A stretch of 37,733 bases of DNA. Source: Nitrospirota bacterium. GTDB taxonomy: Bacteria > Nitrospirota > Thermodesulfovibrionia > Thermodesulfovibrionales > UBA6898. The stretch covers positions 1-37,733 of the forward strand of contig JACRHC010000123.1 of the NCBI GenBank assembly GCA_016217675.1, in the 5' to 3' direction. The notes under the pieces are model-generated. The model was not told the origin of the DNA. It made no database searches and was given only the letters and a program-made list of their open reading frames with translations. This document shows positions 23,103-32,698 of this stretch, one piece after another (the first letter of the stretch is position 1; every line of letters starts with the position of its first letter). The position numbers and the translations under genes are program-made.

Positions 23103-26042
23103 ATGGCGATCCCTAAAGAATGTAAACGTCTTGCTGAAGTGGATTTCCCTATAACTGCTACTTCCGGGCATGCCATTCGAGAGAACAGCACGCGGAGTAA
23201 TCACCCTAAATCACTCCATCTATGGTGGGCGCGTCGCCCTTTGGGAGCATGCAGGGCTATTCTTCTGGGGCTCTTGTTACCGGACCCATGCGATCCGAAT
23301 TGTCCAGAGGATTTTAAACGCAAAGCGCGGCAACTTCTTCCGACTCTGGTTGGAACTGTCGGCGAAGCAGATATAGACCTGAGAAGCAAGCTTCTGAAGT
23401 TCATAGCTGATTTTGCCAGTTGGGATAATTCTTCTCAATCTGCCTTTCTTAAAGTCGCCAGATCATTAGTCAGAACAGCATATGACGAGGAGCCCCCACT
23501 CGTGGTAGATACGTTCTCGGGCGGCGGTTCAATTCCTCTTGAGGCATTACGGATTGGATGCGAAACATTCGGTAGCGACCTTAACCCTGTTGCCCTACTC
23601 ATTCTCAAAACAATTCTGGAAGATGTTCCCCGCTATGGCAGTCATATTGCAGAAGAATTATCCGACATTTCATCCAATCTTCAGCTTAATTTCGAGAAGC
23701 GGTTATTAAACTTTTATCCTCGGGACCCTGACGGAAGCATTCCAGTTGCATACCTGTGGGCACGAACGGTAGACTGCGAATCACCCAATTGTGGGGCTGA
23801 GATTCCACTTGTTCGCTCATTCTGGCTCAGAAAAAAGAGGTCACCGAAACAAGCTTTGCGGTATAAAGTCGTGCGAGCAAGCGGAAGTAAACCAATAATC
23901 ACATTTGAAGTCTTTGAACCAAAGAACGAAAAGGATGTTCCACCAGCAACTGTTTTTCAGGCAAAAGCAACTTGTCCAGCATGTCAGTCTGTTTTACCGT
24001 CTGATCGTGTTCGTGCGCAGCTCATCGCGATCAACGGTGGAATTGAACGGCTTCGCCTACTTGCAGTTTCTGTTACAGATTCTGAATCGACTTTGCACCG
24101 CTATCGAACAGAGCAGGCGCATGATGTTTGCGCATTAGAAGCCGCTGAACTTGAGTTGCAGAGGATTCTTTCCAAGACTCTTGGCGACGGCTTGTCCCCA
24201 ATTCCCGATGAACGCATACCAACAACAGAACTACGTCGAGTTTCAGCACCACTCTACGGATGTGAGCACTGGCGGAATTTATTCACTGGACGACAAAGAG
24301 TTGCACTCAGTATCCTTATTGAGGAAGTCCGCAAGGCATCGCACGGTTCAGCTCATTCCGATGCGCTTACGGCATTACTAACGCTCGCTTTTGGCAAAGT
24401 CGTGCGTCATTGGAACAGCAATGCACGATGGCATAATGGCAGCGAAGCTGTTGCAGGTGCATTTGGGCGTCAGGCGATACCGATGGCATGGAGTTTTCCT
24501 GAGCAATCACCCTTTGATAAAGGTGCCGGTACCCTGGGCGATGCAATAAGTTCTGTTGTTCAAGCAGTCAGAGGGGCCGAGTTCGGATCAGAAACCATTG
24601 GACAGGTACAGCGCGCCGATGCTTGCTCCGTCCCTTTGCCGAGCGATAGCGTCAATGTATGGTTCACCGATCCTCCTTATTATGATTCAGTTGCATACGC
24701 ACATCTTGCAGACTTTTTCTATGTATGGTTCAAGAGAATCCTGATTGACGATCCGCTATTCCAAGAAGAACTCATAATTAAGGAAGAAGAGTGTGTGGTT
24801 GATCGTCCACATAGTTTAAGTCCCTCAAAAAAGACGTCCGCCTGGTTTGAATCAAAGATGGCAGCAGCAATGAAGGAAGGCAGGCGGCTTCTTGATGAAA
24901 CTGGTATTGGATGTGTCGTGTTCGCTCACAAAACGACAGAAGGTTGGGAAGCATTAATAGGTGGGATGCTCCAGGCAGGCTGGGTGATTACCGCATCGTG
25001 GCCCATAGCCACTGAGAGAAGTGCACGCCTAAATGCTCGCGATAATGCGTCTTTGGCAACCAGCATTCACCTTGTCTGCCGTCCGCGGCCTGAAGATGCA
25101 TCTGTTGGAGACTGGGGGGATGTTCTTAAAGAACTCCCGAATCGTGTCGGCGACTGGATGGAAAGGTTACAAAGGGAACATATACGCGGCGCTGATCTTG
25201 TGTTTGCCTGCATAGGCCCTGCTTTGGAGATTTTCAGCAGATACTCCAAGGTCGAGACCGCCGATGGCAGGGAGGTAAAGCTTGCCGAATATCTTGAAAA
25301 AGTTTGGGAAGTAGTCGGTCGGTTGGCCCTTGAGCAGATTCTCGGCACTGCAGAAGCGAAGGCAAGAAATGGCGCAGCCGGCGCACTTGAAGAAGACTCA
25401 CGCCTTACGGCCTTGTTCCTGTGGACACTTCAAAGCACAAACGGAGAGACCGGCAATGGGGATGAAAGGGAAGACGACAGCAGCGAAGATGATGAAGATG
25501 AATCGCCCAAGGGAAAGCAGAAAGGTTTCAGCCTTGTCTTTGATGTTGTCCGTCGTTTTGCGCAGCCCCTGGGTATCCATTTGGAGGCATGGGAGGGAAG
25601 AATCATCGAGACAAAGAAAGGCGTTGTCCGCCTCTTCCCGATCAGCGAACGTGCAAAACAGCTTTTCGGCGAGGAGGGAGCTCAGACTATCGCAGATAGG
25701 ATAGAGAGCAGCCCTGAAGAGTCAATTCAGTTGACGCTCTTTGCCGGGGGTGAGGAAGCAGCCGTACCAGAGATTAAAGGCAGAGGCCGCCAGAAGAAAG
25801 GCGTCATGGTGTCAGAGGAGTCACTGAAGGAGCACAGAGGGGCAACGACGCTCGACAGGGTACACGCTGCAATGCTTCTGCAGGCGAGCGGCAGGGCAAA
25901 TGCTCTTCGGGCACTCCTGAAGGCAGAGCAGGAACGCAGCCCTGACTTCTTGCGGTTGGCAAACGCCCTTTCCGCGTTGTATCCGAAGGATAGCGAGGAA
26001 AAGAGGCTCCTTGATGCCATGCTGTTGGCTGTGCCAAGGTAA
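23103..26042 (+). CDS. DUF1156 DNA methyltransferase, anti-phage associated
   Basis: 979 residues. The N-terminus has the DUF1156 signature (about 10-60): EVDFPITATSGHAIREN and LHLWWARRPLGACRAIL. SAM site motif I is VVDTFSGGGSIPLEA (from 134); a target-base motif DPPY is at 523-526 (TDPPYYDSVAYAHL). Between them are zinc-like Cys pairs (CESPNC and CPAC). An acidic Asp/Glu-rich stretch lies near 785-800. The Asp-Pro-Pro-Tyr motif implies N6-adenine or N4-cytosine methylation, marking self DNA. Such proteins occur with DUF499 ATPases in known defence loci. It is 6 bases from the TIR gene. Confidence 0.9.
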   Translation: MAIPKECKRLAEVDFPITATSGHAIRENSTRSNHPKSLHLWWARRPLGACRAILLGLLLPDPCDPNCPEDFKRKARQLLPTLVGTVGEADIDLRSKLLKFIADFASWDNSSQSAFLKVARSLVRTAYDEEPPLVVDTFSGGGSIPLEALRIGCETFGSDLNPVALLILKTILEDVPRYGSHIAEELSDISSNLQLNFEKRLLNFYPRDPDGSIPVAYLWARTVDCESPNCGAEIPLVRSFWLRKKRSPKQALRYKVVRASGSKPIITFEVFEPKNEKDVPPATVFQAKATCPACQSVLPSDRVRAQLIAINGGIERLRLLAVSVTDSESTLHRYRTEQAHDVCALEAAELELQRILSKTLGDGLSPIPDERIPTTELRRVSAPLYGCEHWRNLFTGRQRVALSILIEEVRKASHGSAHSDALTALLTLAFGKVVRHWNSNARWHNGSEAVAGAFGRQAIPMAWSFPEQSPFDKGAGTLGDAISSVVQAVRGAEFGSETIGQVQRADACSVPLPSDSVNVWFTDPPYYDSVAYAHLADFFYVWFKRILIDDPLFQEELIIKEEECVVDRPHSLSPSKKTSAWFESKMAAAMKEGRRLLDETGIGCVVFAHKTTEGWEALIGGMLQAGWVITASWPIATERSARLNARDNASLATSIHLVCRPRPEDASVGDWGDVLKELPNRVGDWMERLQREHIRGADLVFACIGPALEIFSRYSKVETADGREVKLAEYLEKVWEVVGRLALEQILGTAEAKARNGAAGALEEDSRLTALFLWTLQSTNGETGNGDEREDDSSEDDEDESPKGKQKGFSLVFDVVRRFAQPLGIHLEAWEGRIIETKKGVVRLFPISERAKQLFGEEGAQTIADRIESSPEESIQLTLFAGGEEAAVPEIKGRGRQKKGVMVSEESLKEHRGATTLDRVHAAMLLQASGRANALRALLKAEQERSPDFLRLANALSALYPKDSEEKRLLDAMLLAVPR

Positions 26043-26047
26043 CCCAC

Positions 26048-27820
26048 ATGAGTGACGATCTCATACCAGCTATCGAAATCGTCAAAGCCATGATCGAGAA
26101 GATTGACAGTGGTATTGAGATAAAGAGTGTCAAATATGACTCTGACAGGATGGAGCATAAATTCCTTTTCTCAAAGAATAACAAAACATGTGAAGTGGTT
26201 TTGCTGCGTGACTTTCTTGATGATCTGAATGATTACACAGGCTCAAAAGAATCAAAGTATTGGATAGGCATGGAAGGCGCTCTGAAAAAACGGTTATCCA
26301 TACCGATGCAGATCGCCGGGCTTATTCCATTTTCAGCGAGTATTTTCTTTGATGAGCTACAGGCCTGGGAGCAGGATAATGGGCATAACATCGAGGTGTA
26401 TTATTCTGCGGACGATTATGAAATATTTCAGGACGGTCTGAAAGAGCTCCATCACTATCTCGAAGAACAAAAGAACTCCCTGTCACACCTGAAACTGAAA
26501 AGCTTTCCCTATGATGAGGACCAGCAACGCATTCAGGACATGCTTTTATATAGAAATAAACAGATCAGCGAGAATAGTTCTTCTTCCTTCAGAGACAGCA
26601 TTTCGGTTACTTCGCGTGAACATTTGAAGGCAGCGGCCCTTATCCGGTTGCTATTTTATGAAAATGAACTCGAACGAGGGCACTATTCAGCAGCAGTGAA
26701 AAAAGAGATTACTGCCAAGATAGTAAAGATTCTGTCACTCCTTTCATCGCCCGTCTTCGAGAAGATCGAGATCGCGGAATATTTGCATGGCATAAGCAAG
26801 GATAGAAAATCAGATCGGCTTGAAATAGCAGTGCCGGACAACTCACAGAAGCGACAATACGATGTAGTCATATCGTTTGCTGGAGAAGATAGAGACCATG
26901 CCGGAAGATTAGCAGAACTACTTAAAACAGACGGCTTTGAAGTTTTTTATGACGACTACGAAGAAGCTGATTTATGGGGAAAGAATCTCTACGAGCATCT
27001 GACTGAGGTATATAGCAAGCTTGGCAAATACTGTGTGATGTTTCTGTCAAAACACTATGCTGCAAAACAGTGGCCTACCTTGGAAAGAAGGGCAGCTCAG
27101 GAGAGAGCGTTCAAGGAAAACAGGGAATACATCTTACCTATACGCATTGATGATACAAGTATACCTGGGATGCTGGATACTGTCGGATATCAAGACCTGA
27201 GACAGAAGTCAATTGAAGACATATATGCAGTCCTTAAGAGAAAGCTATTGCCGATCAATGCGCTTTTACCAATAAAGGCTGAAGCAGATTCTATTGGGCA
27301 ACTTGGCCTGAGTGATGATGCAATGGCCCTGTTAAAGTATCTGAGCGACAAATCAGAACGAGCTTTAGCAAATGATCCGATATCGCCTGCTGAAGAAGTG
27401 TTAGGTGCTCTTGAACTTTCTGAGGAAGCCTTGGGTTTTGCAGCTGATGAGCTCGACGAAAAAGGCTTTGTTAAACTGCATAAAACGCTTGGCATGGGGA
27501 AAGCGGGCTTCCGTTACATAGGAACAACAGAACTTCTATTTTCAGCAACTGACAAATATCTCCGTGACTGGAATCCAGAAGACGATTCAATTACACTTTC
27601 GCAAACGCTAATCGATATTGCTCAGGAAGGTCACGCCGTGTCTGTTCAAGGGGCCGACGAAACATTGAAATGGGGGCCTCGCCGAATCAACCCGGCTTTG
27701 TCCTTGCTTATCGATATGGATATGGTGAATCCTTCAAAGGCTATTAACCCGGACTATATTTCAATACATGTTATTCTAAAACCAAAAATATATAGGTATG
27801 TCAAACGGACAAAGAAATAA
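26048..27820 (+). CDS. TIR-domain effector with unknown N-terminal region
   Basis: 590 residues. Residues 1-260 are mostly helical with no recognised fold. Residues 270-400 are a TIR domain: YDVVISFAGEDRDHAGRLAE, FEVFYDDYEEADLWGKNL, YCVMFLSKHYAAKQWPTLE, where E346 is the expected catalytic Glu, then YILPIRIDDTSIPGM. The C-terminal 190 residues include a winged-helix-like segment (SPAEEVLGALELSEEALGFAADELDEKGF). TIR proteins of this kind hydrolyse NAD or make signal molecules. Its place between methyltransferase and DUF499 genes, together with lower GC, suggests an added killer module, a second one beside SIR2. Confidence 0.84.
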   Translation: MSDDLIPAIEIVKAMIEKIDSGIEIKSVKYDSDRMEHKFLFSKNNKTCEVVLLRDFLDDLNDYTGSKESKYWIGMEGALKKRLSIPMQIAGLIPFSASIFFDELQAWEQDNGHNIEVYYSADDYEIFQDGLKELHHYLEEQKNSLSHLKLKSFPYDEDQQRIQDMLLYRNKQISENSSSSFRDSISVTSREHLKAAALIRLLFYENELERGHYSAAVKKEITAKIVKILSLLSSPVFEKIEIAEYLHGISKDRKSDRLEIAVPDNSQKRQYDVVISFAGEDRDHAGRLAELLKTDGFEVFYDDYEEADLWGKNLYEHLTEVYSKLGKYCVMFLSKHYAAKQWPTLERRAAQERAFKENREYILPIRIDDTSIPGMLDTVGYQDLRQKSIEDIYAVLKRKLLPINALLPIKAEADSIGQLGLSDDAMALLKYLSDKSERALANDPISPAEEVLGALELSEEALGFAADELDEKGFVKLHKTLGMGKAGFRYIGTTELLFSATDKYLRDWNPEDDSITLSQTLIDIAQEGHAVSVQGADETLKWGPRRINPALSLLIDMDMVNPSKAINPDYISIHVILKPKIYRYVKRTKK

Positions 27821-27831
27821 AGGAGCTATAT

Positions 27832-30615
27832 ATGGAACCTTGGTATAAGATAGCAACGCCGCGAAAGGAAGTCCGGGAAGGCCGGTCGTTCAACCCTGAT
27901 GAATTCGCTATTGCCCTTGAACAGGTGGTATCAGGGACTGCCCCTGCGGATTATCGTAAGCCCGAACAGTTCTTTTCGCGCACCTACTTCACAAAGGCCC
28001 TGCGTGACCATGCAGGTATGGTCCTGCGCCGTCTGAGCGGAAAGACAGAGAACACAGCCCCGGTTCTTACTCTCATCACTCAATTCGGAGGAGGTAAGAC
28101 GCACACATTGGCCACACTCTATCATCTCGTGAGCCATGCTGACAAAGCGCAGGCCTTTGAAGGCGTGCCTGAGTTTTTGAACGAGACAGGGTTGACTGAA
28201 GCTCCTCAAGCAAAGGTAGGAGTCTTTGTAGGGAACGCCTGGGATCCTCAGGAAGGAAGAGAAACTCCATGGATAGACTTGGCCCGTCAACTGGCCGGAG
28301 ATAGCGGAGTTAAGCTCCTTGGCCCTTCTGCCCGAACTATTCCGCCCGGAACCGAGGCACTGAACAAAGTATTTGAAGCAGCCGGCGGGTCTGTCCTTGT
28401 TCTTTTTGATGAAGTCCTCAACTTTGTGAACCGTCACCGGGGTATGGCTGACCAATTCCATGCCTTTATCCAGAATCTGACCGTAGCCATGACTGGCACT
28501 ACTAAGAGTGCTGCAGTAATCAGTCTTCCGAGAAGTCAGGTTGAGATGACGGACTATGATATCCAGTGGCAGGACAGGATCACGAAAGTTGTCCGCCGTG
28601 TGGCAAAGGACCTGATCGCCCTGGATGAAACCGAAATCAGCGAGGTTGTACGGCGGAGATTATTTGAAGACCTTGGAAGTGAAAAGACAAGGAAGAATAT
28701 TGCAAAACTGTATGCAGACTGGTGTTTCGAACGTCGCGCTCAACTTCCGCCGGAGTGGACGGCGGTTGATACGGCTTCAACCGAAGCAAAGGCAAGGGAA
28801 TTTCTCCGTGCCCGGTTTGAATCCTGTTATCCTTTTCATCCAGCCACGCTTTCAGTGTTTCAACGCAAATGGCAAATACTCCCGCAGTTCCAGCAGACAC
28901 GCGGATCACTCGCGATGCTTGCCCAGTGGATAGCATTGTCATACAAGAAAGGATACGAGGGAGCACGACGGGAACCGCTAATAACATTGGGCTCTGCTCC
29001 TGTAGATATGCCGGAATTCCGCAGCATTGTTCTTGGTCAGCTTGGTGAAACCAGACTCATCGCGGCAATTGATGCTGACATATCAGGCTCACAGTCTCAT
29101 GCTCGCGCACTCGATGCGGACACCAAGGGGCCGCTGCGTGATATTCACCGGAGGGTTGCAACAGCGATCCTCTTTGAATCCTCCGGAGGACAGAAAGACA
29201 AAATGGCACATCTTCCTGAGCTTCGCTTTGCCCTCGGCGAACCGGAGATTGACACAACTTCGATAGATAATGCCGCTCTTGCGCTTGAGGCTAAGGCTTT
29301 CTTCATTCGGAAGATGGGCACTGATGGCTTCCAGATACGACACCAGCCGACCCTGAAAAAGGTGGTAAGTGACCGGCGGGCTTCTTTGGACGAAGAAACA
29401 GAGGTAAAGCCTGCTGTGAGGACCCTTGTTCAGAAGGAGTTTGAACGGGGAGCGAGCATCCCGCTTGTGATGTTTCCCTCTGACAGCTCCTCCATCCAAG
29501 ACACGCCGAGGCTTACTGTTGTGATCATCGATCCCGACCACGAGTGGAACGGTGGCAGCACGCTGAGACAGCAAATAGCCGAGTGGACAAAACAGAGGGG
29601 TAAATCCCCACGGCTTTATCCCGGGTCACTCGTATGGTGTGTGAGAAAACCTGGACGAGATCTCCGTGAAAAGATGGAGTTGTGGCTCGCATGGAAGCGC
29701 GTTGCGCGTGAGATTGTTGAGGGAACACTGGGCAGCGACTTTGATCGAGCTGACCGGTCAGAAATTCAAGCAAAAGTAGCTGATGCTGAGGAAGCCGCAA
29801 AAGACGAAGTTTGGGGTGGCTATCGTTTTGTGGTGTTGGCTGATAACCAGGAAAGAGATGGTCTGAAGGTCATTGACCTTGGCGCCGGACATTCAAGCAG
29901 CGGGGAAACGTTGTGCGGCAGGGTTGTAATGGCCCTGAAGTCCCAAGCGCTCTTAAATGAGTCTGTTGGTTCTGGCTATATAGAGCGAAACTGGCCTCCT
30001 GCTTTAAAAGGAAGTGGCGCATGGCCGCTTACGAGCCTTCGGCAGAGCTTCCTGAACGGTTCATTGACCAGGCTTCTCGATCCTGACGCAATCTTGCGCG
30101 GTAAGATCGTTGAGTTCGTGGGCAAAGGTGATTTTGGTCTTGCTTCAGGCAATAAATCTTCTGATAATCAAGCTGATGGAGCATATGATCGTATCTGGTA
30201 TAAGGAACTTATTGCAATTGAAGAGGTAGCGTTTGAATCCGGCGTCTTTCTTCTGACAAAAGAAAAGGCAAAAGCTCTTAAGGCAGGCGTTGAAATTAAG
30301 CCGGCAGTTGATCCTTTACCAGAGGTCTTTCCAGCGCCGGAACCAACGACACCATCCGGGCAGAAACGTGACATTGAACCGTCTCCTGCAGCTCAGACAT
30401 GCAACCTGCGGTTAGTAGGTTCTATACCACCTGAGCTATGGAATCGTCTCGGGACTAAATTGCTCCCAAAGCTGCGATCAGGGACAGAGGTACAGGTTGG
30501 AGTTGATTTCAGGGTCTCAATCAAAGCAGACGGTGCACGCAGTATGAAGGCTGAACTCTCTCAAGCTCTTGAAGATCTTGGCTTGTCTGGACAGATTGTA
30601 ATAGAGGAATCATAG
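27832..30615 (+). CDS. DUF499 AAA-type ATPase, anti-phage associated
   Basis: 927 residues. The N-terminus has the DUF499 pattern (EVREGRSFNPDEFAIALEQV) and Walker A-like QFGGGKTHT (84-92); Walker B is SVLVLFDEVLNFV near 186-198. Arg-rich and helical regions follow, then FHPATLSVFQRKWQ and TRGSLAMLAQW. The last 80 residues form a beta-rich tail with VQVGVDFRVSIKADG. DUF499 proteins accompany DUF1156 methyltransferases in anti-phage loci and probably act as DNA-loaded ATPases. AAAGGAG six bases before the ATG. It is the last gene of the operon, followed by dispersed repeat R1. Confidence 0.9.
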   Translation: MEPWYKIATPRKEVREGRSFNPDEFAIALEQVVSGTAPADYRKPEQFFSRTYFTKALRDHAGMVLRRLSGKTENTAPVLTLITQFGGGKTHTLATLYHLVSHADKAQAFEGVPEFLNETGLTEAPQAKVGVFVGNAWDPQEGRETPWIDLARQLAGDSGVKLLGPSARTIPPGTEALNKVFEAAGGSVLVLFDEVLNFVNRHRGMADQFHAFIQNLTVAMTGTTKSAAVISLPRSQVEMTDYDIQWQDRITKVVRRVAKDLIALDETEISEVVRRRLFEDLGSEKTRKNIAKLYADWCFERRAQLPPEWTAVDTASTEAKAREFLRARFESCYPFHPATLSVFQRKWQILPQFQQTRGSLAMLAQWIALSYKKGYEGARREPLITLGSAPVDMPEFRSIVLGQLGETRLIAAIDADISGSQSHARALDADTKGPLRDIHRRVATAILFESSGGQKDKMAHLPELRFALGEPEIDTTSIDNAALALEAKAFFIRKMGTDGFQIRHQPTLKKVVSDRRASLDEETEVKPAVRTLVQKEFERGASIPLVMFPSDSSSIQDTPRLTVVIIDPDHEWNGGSTLRQQIAEWTKQRGKSPRLYPGSLVWCVRKPGRDLREKMELWLAWKRVAREIVEGTLGSDFDRADRSEIQAKVADAEEAAKDEVWGGYRFVVLADNQERDGLKVIDLGAGHSSSGETLCGRVVMALKSQALLNESVGSGYIERNWPPALKGSGAWPLTSLRQSFLNGSLTRLLDPDAILRGKIVEFVGKGDFGLASGNKSSDNQADGAYDRIWYKELIAIEEVAFESGVFLLTKEKAKALKAGVEIKPAVDPLPEVFPAPEPTTPSGQKRDIEPSPAAQTCNLRLVGSIPPELWNRLGTKLLPKLRSGTEVQVGVDFRVSIKADGARSMKAELSQALEDLGLSGQIVIEES

Positions 30616-30640
30616 AAGATTGACTTCACATAATCCCAAG

Positions 30641-30732
30641 GGGCTTGGCCGAGCATACTGAAGCTCTCATCCCCTATAAGGCGCTGGCAGTCATAGTATA
30701 TGCTGTTCATAGTTAAGCATCTATTCGTTGAA
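30641..30732. repeat. dispersed repeat R1
   Basis: Shared with R2 and R3: GGCTTGGCCGAGCAT, AAGCTCTCAT, then with R2 also GGCAGTCATAGTATAT and ATCTATTCGTTGAA. R1 lies right after the DUF499 gene. Confidence 0.85.
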
Positions 30733-30780
30733 TTACTGCGCTTCACGTATATTACTTATATGCCTATTAATTTTACTTAT

Positions 30781-30810
30781 TTGACAGCATAACCGCTTAA
30801 GTAAGATAAT
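30781..30810 (+). promoter_or_regulatory. promoter of the HTH-ImmA/PIN module
   Basis: Perfect -35 TTGACA (30781-30786), 18-base spacer, -10 GATAAT (30805-30810). It is about 55 bases before the start of the ImmA-type gene and separates this module from the defence operon. Confidence 0.65.
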
Positions 30811-30866
30811 CTTATATAGCACATCAGTTAATATAAACTTATTTAATATTTAGAAGAGGGGTGACT

Positions 30867-31997
30867 ATGCCGAATAACGAGCTTGCTGCTCGATTAAAGG
30901 CAGCACGGGAAGCATTAGGTTTAACTCTCGGTGACGCTGCAAAGAAAGTTGGATTTCCGCATTATCAGACGCTTACCAGTATTGAAAACGGCGAACGCGA
31001 AGTAAAGGCTTCTGAGTTATCAAAGTTCTCTAAGGCCTATTTCATAAGCCTGAACCGGCTGCTTGGTGACGAGCAGCTTCAGTTGAGTAATGCCTTTCTG
31101 TGGCGCAATCCTCCCCAGGCGGAGAGCAAAAAACAGATAGAAGCTGAGATTTATTATCGCTGTGAGCAATTTCATCTTCTTGAAAAGCTGCTGAACCTGA
31201 AGGCCAAAAAAGGGACCTTCATTGATGTTTCAATAGACGATATCAGCAGTAATAACGAAATAACCACCCTTTCAGAAAAGCTCCGTGATTATTTGTCTTT
31301 AGGAAGCAGGCCTGCTTTCACAATGCAAAAAGTCCTGGAGCAGGATTTTGGCGTAAAGATCTTGTTTGAAACAATGCCGGCAGGGTCTGCGGTATCAACC
31401 TGCAATCCTGAATTTGGATCAGTCATTGTGATCAATTCCGAGGAGGCTCCTTGGCGCAGGAATTATGATCTCGCCCATGAACTTTTCCACTTGGTCACCT
31501 GGAAAGCCGTATCCCTCAAGGATTTGGAAGATCAGTCTTATTTTAACGACATTGAGAAGAAGGCCGAGAGATTTGCATCCATTCTTTTATTGCCCGGAAA
31601 CGACGTCAAAAAAGAAGTTCTGGAAAGAATAGAAACACAAAAGCAATTTACCTATTCAGACGTTGTTGATATTGCCATGGAATTTGGCGTATCGGCAAAG
31701 GCCCTCCTCTATCGTATGGCAAATCTGCGGCTTCTTGCCTGGGAAGAAGCTGACAGAATAGCAAAAGACGAAGAACTCACGGAAATCAGCAGGCATAAAA
31801 GGCAGGATGAAAAGGGAGAAAAGCCGAAGTCTGAACGCTTTATTTCCCTTGCGGTGCGTTGCCTGCGAAAAGGTTTAATCTCAAGAGGAAAATTCGCTGA
31901 GATGGTCAGTATCGATAGAAGCGACATCGACGACTTTATTGAAGAGACAGGTCTCATGGAACTGGAAGGTAACCCGATTGAAATTATGGCTTCTTGA
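30867..31997 (+). CDS. XRE-HTH plus ImmA/IrrE-type metallopeptidase
   Basis: 376 residues from ATG 30867 (GAGGGG at good distance; a GTG two codons earlier is too close). Residues 5-65 form an HTH (LTLGDAAKKVGFPHYQTLTSIENGERE). Residues 150-290 form an ImmA/IrrE (DUF955) peptidase with zinc motif HELFH (about 204-208) and a downstream Glu in KAERFASILLLP. Such proteins cleave a partner regulator or act as antitoxin with PIN or Res-type toxins. The C-terminal 80 residues are helical and may hold a second binding surface. It overlaps the PIN gene by 20 bases. Confidence 0.88.
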   Translation: MPNNELAARLKAAREALGLTLGDAAKKVGFPHYQTLTSIENGEREVKASELSKFSKAYFISLNRLLGDEQLQLSNAFLWRNPPQAESKKQIEAEIYYRCEQFHLLEKLLNLKAKKGTFIDVSIDDISSNNEITTLSEKLRDYLSLGSRPAFTMQKVLEQDFGVKILFETMPAGSAVSTCNPEFGSVIVINSEEAPWRRNYDLAHELFHLVTWKAVSLKDLEDQSYFNDIEKKAERFASILLLPGNDVKKEVLERIETQKQFTYSDVVDIAMEFGVSAKALLYRMANLRLLAWEEADRIAKDEELTEISRHKRQDEKGEKPKSERFISLAVRCLRKGLISRGKFAEMVSIDRSDIDDFIEETGLMELEGNPIEIMAS

Positions 31998-32502
31998 TGC
32001 TGACGTTATTATTGACCTCCTGTCATTAGATGTTTTTGACAGGCTTGCCGGCAGCCACGAAATCTTTGCAGCTTCAACAGTCATAGACGAAGTCCGATTC
32101 TTCAAGAGAAGCGATGAGAAACATCCCGTAGACCTGCAGCAGCAATATGTTTCAAGCGGCCTTGTAAAAGAGCTCTCAGCTTCCCCCGATGAGATCAAAG
32201 AGGTCCTCACCAAATTACCTGCAATTAATCATGAGAACATTGATCCCGGAGAATTGGAATCGTTAGCAATCCTATCAAGAGAAGAAGGCCTGATCTTCTG
32301 CAGTTGTGATGCCGCCGCTATCAGAGCACTTCCTTTTCTGGACCTTTCGGACAGGGGCATTTCAGTTGAGAGTCTTCTGAAGTCCTCGGGGCTTCAAAGA
32401 TCTGACTTAAAGGACAGGCATACTGATCAGCATTTCAAAAGCAACCTTGCTATCGGCCAAGAGAACAAAATATACCTTTTCAAACCGGGAAAAGGTAAGT
32501 AA
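31978..32502 (+). CDS. PIN-domain protein (likely RNase toxin)
   Basis: 174 residues from TTG 31978, chosen because GGAAGG lies at the right distance and the PIN fold then starts at once: MKLWLLDADVIIDLL with D7/D9, E38 in VIDEVRF, a Glu in DPGELESLAI and Asp in FCSCDAAAIRA. These acidic residues make the metal site of PIN RNases. A longer TTG start at 31939 adds 13 residues of no clear meaning. Overlap with the ImmA-type gene indicates translational coupling, as expected for a toxin with its controlling partner. It is followed 12 bases later by a small basic gene. Confidence 0.82.
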   Translation: MKLWLLDADVIIDLLSLDVFDRLAGSHEIFAASTVIDEVRFFKRSDEKHPVDLQQQYVSSGLVKELSASPDEIKEVLTKLPAINHENIDPGELESLAILSREEGLIFCSCDAAAIRALPFLDLSDRGISVESLLKSSGLQRSDLKDRHTDQHFKSNLAIGQENKIYLFKPGKGK

Positions 32503-32514
32503 CAGGAGGTCATC

Positions 32515-32688
32515 ATGGCAAAGAACAAACCCTATGGAGACAATCACCGCATTGGAGCAGTGAAGGACCGGAGTCAAGTCCACAATCCCCAAAACGACAG
32601 ATGGACAAAACGTGATGACGATACCGGAAGGTTCATCGACCAGAAGGCCGACGACAAGCCGTTCAAAGGCGTCAGAAAAGAGAAGTAG
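32515..32688 (+). CDS. small conserved-looking hydrophilic protein, 57 aa
   Basis: 57 residues, no hydrophobic core, rich in Lys, Asp and Asn, with repeated polar motifs: KNKPYGDNHRIGAVKDRSQ, WTKRDDDTGRFIDQKAD and PFKGVRKEK. AGGAGG seven bases before ATG 32515 is an almost perfect ribosome site. I have the impression that similar small proteins stand downstream of toxin-antitoxin genes in many genomes, but I cannot name a family. It may be a disordered third component or antitoxin. It is the last gene before repeat R2. Confidence 0.75.
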   Translation: MAKNKPYGDNHRIGAVKDRSQVHNPQNDRWTKRDDDTGRFIDQKADDKPFKGVRKEK

Positions 32689-32698
32689 ATTTTCCCCC

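Noticed and set aside
18560..30615. Calling the operon classical DISARM or BREX
   Set aside because: No DrmA/DrmB/DrmC or PglZ/BrxC-type genes are recognisable; only the helicase-plus-methyltransferase logic is shared.
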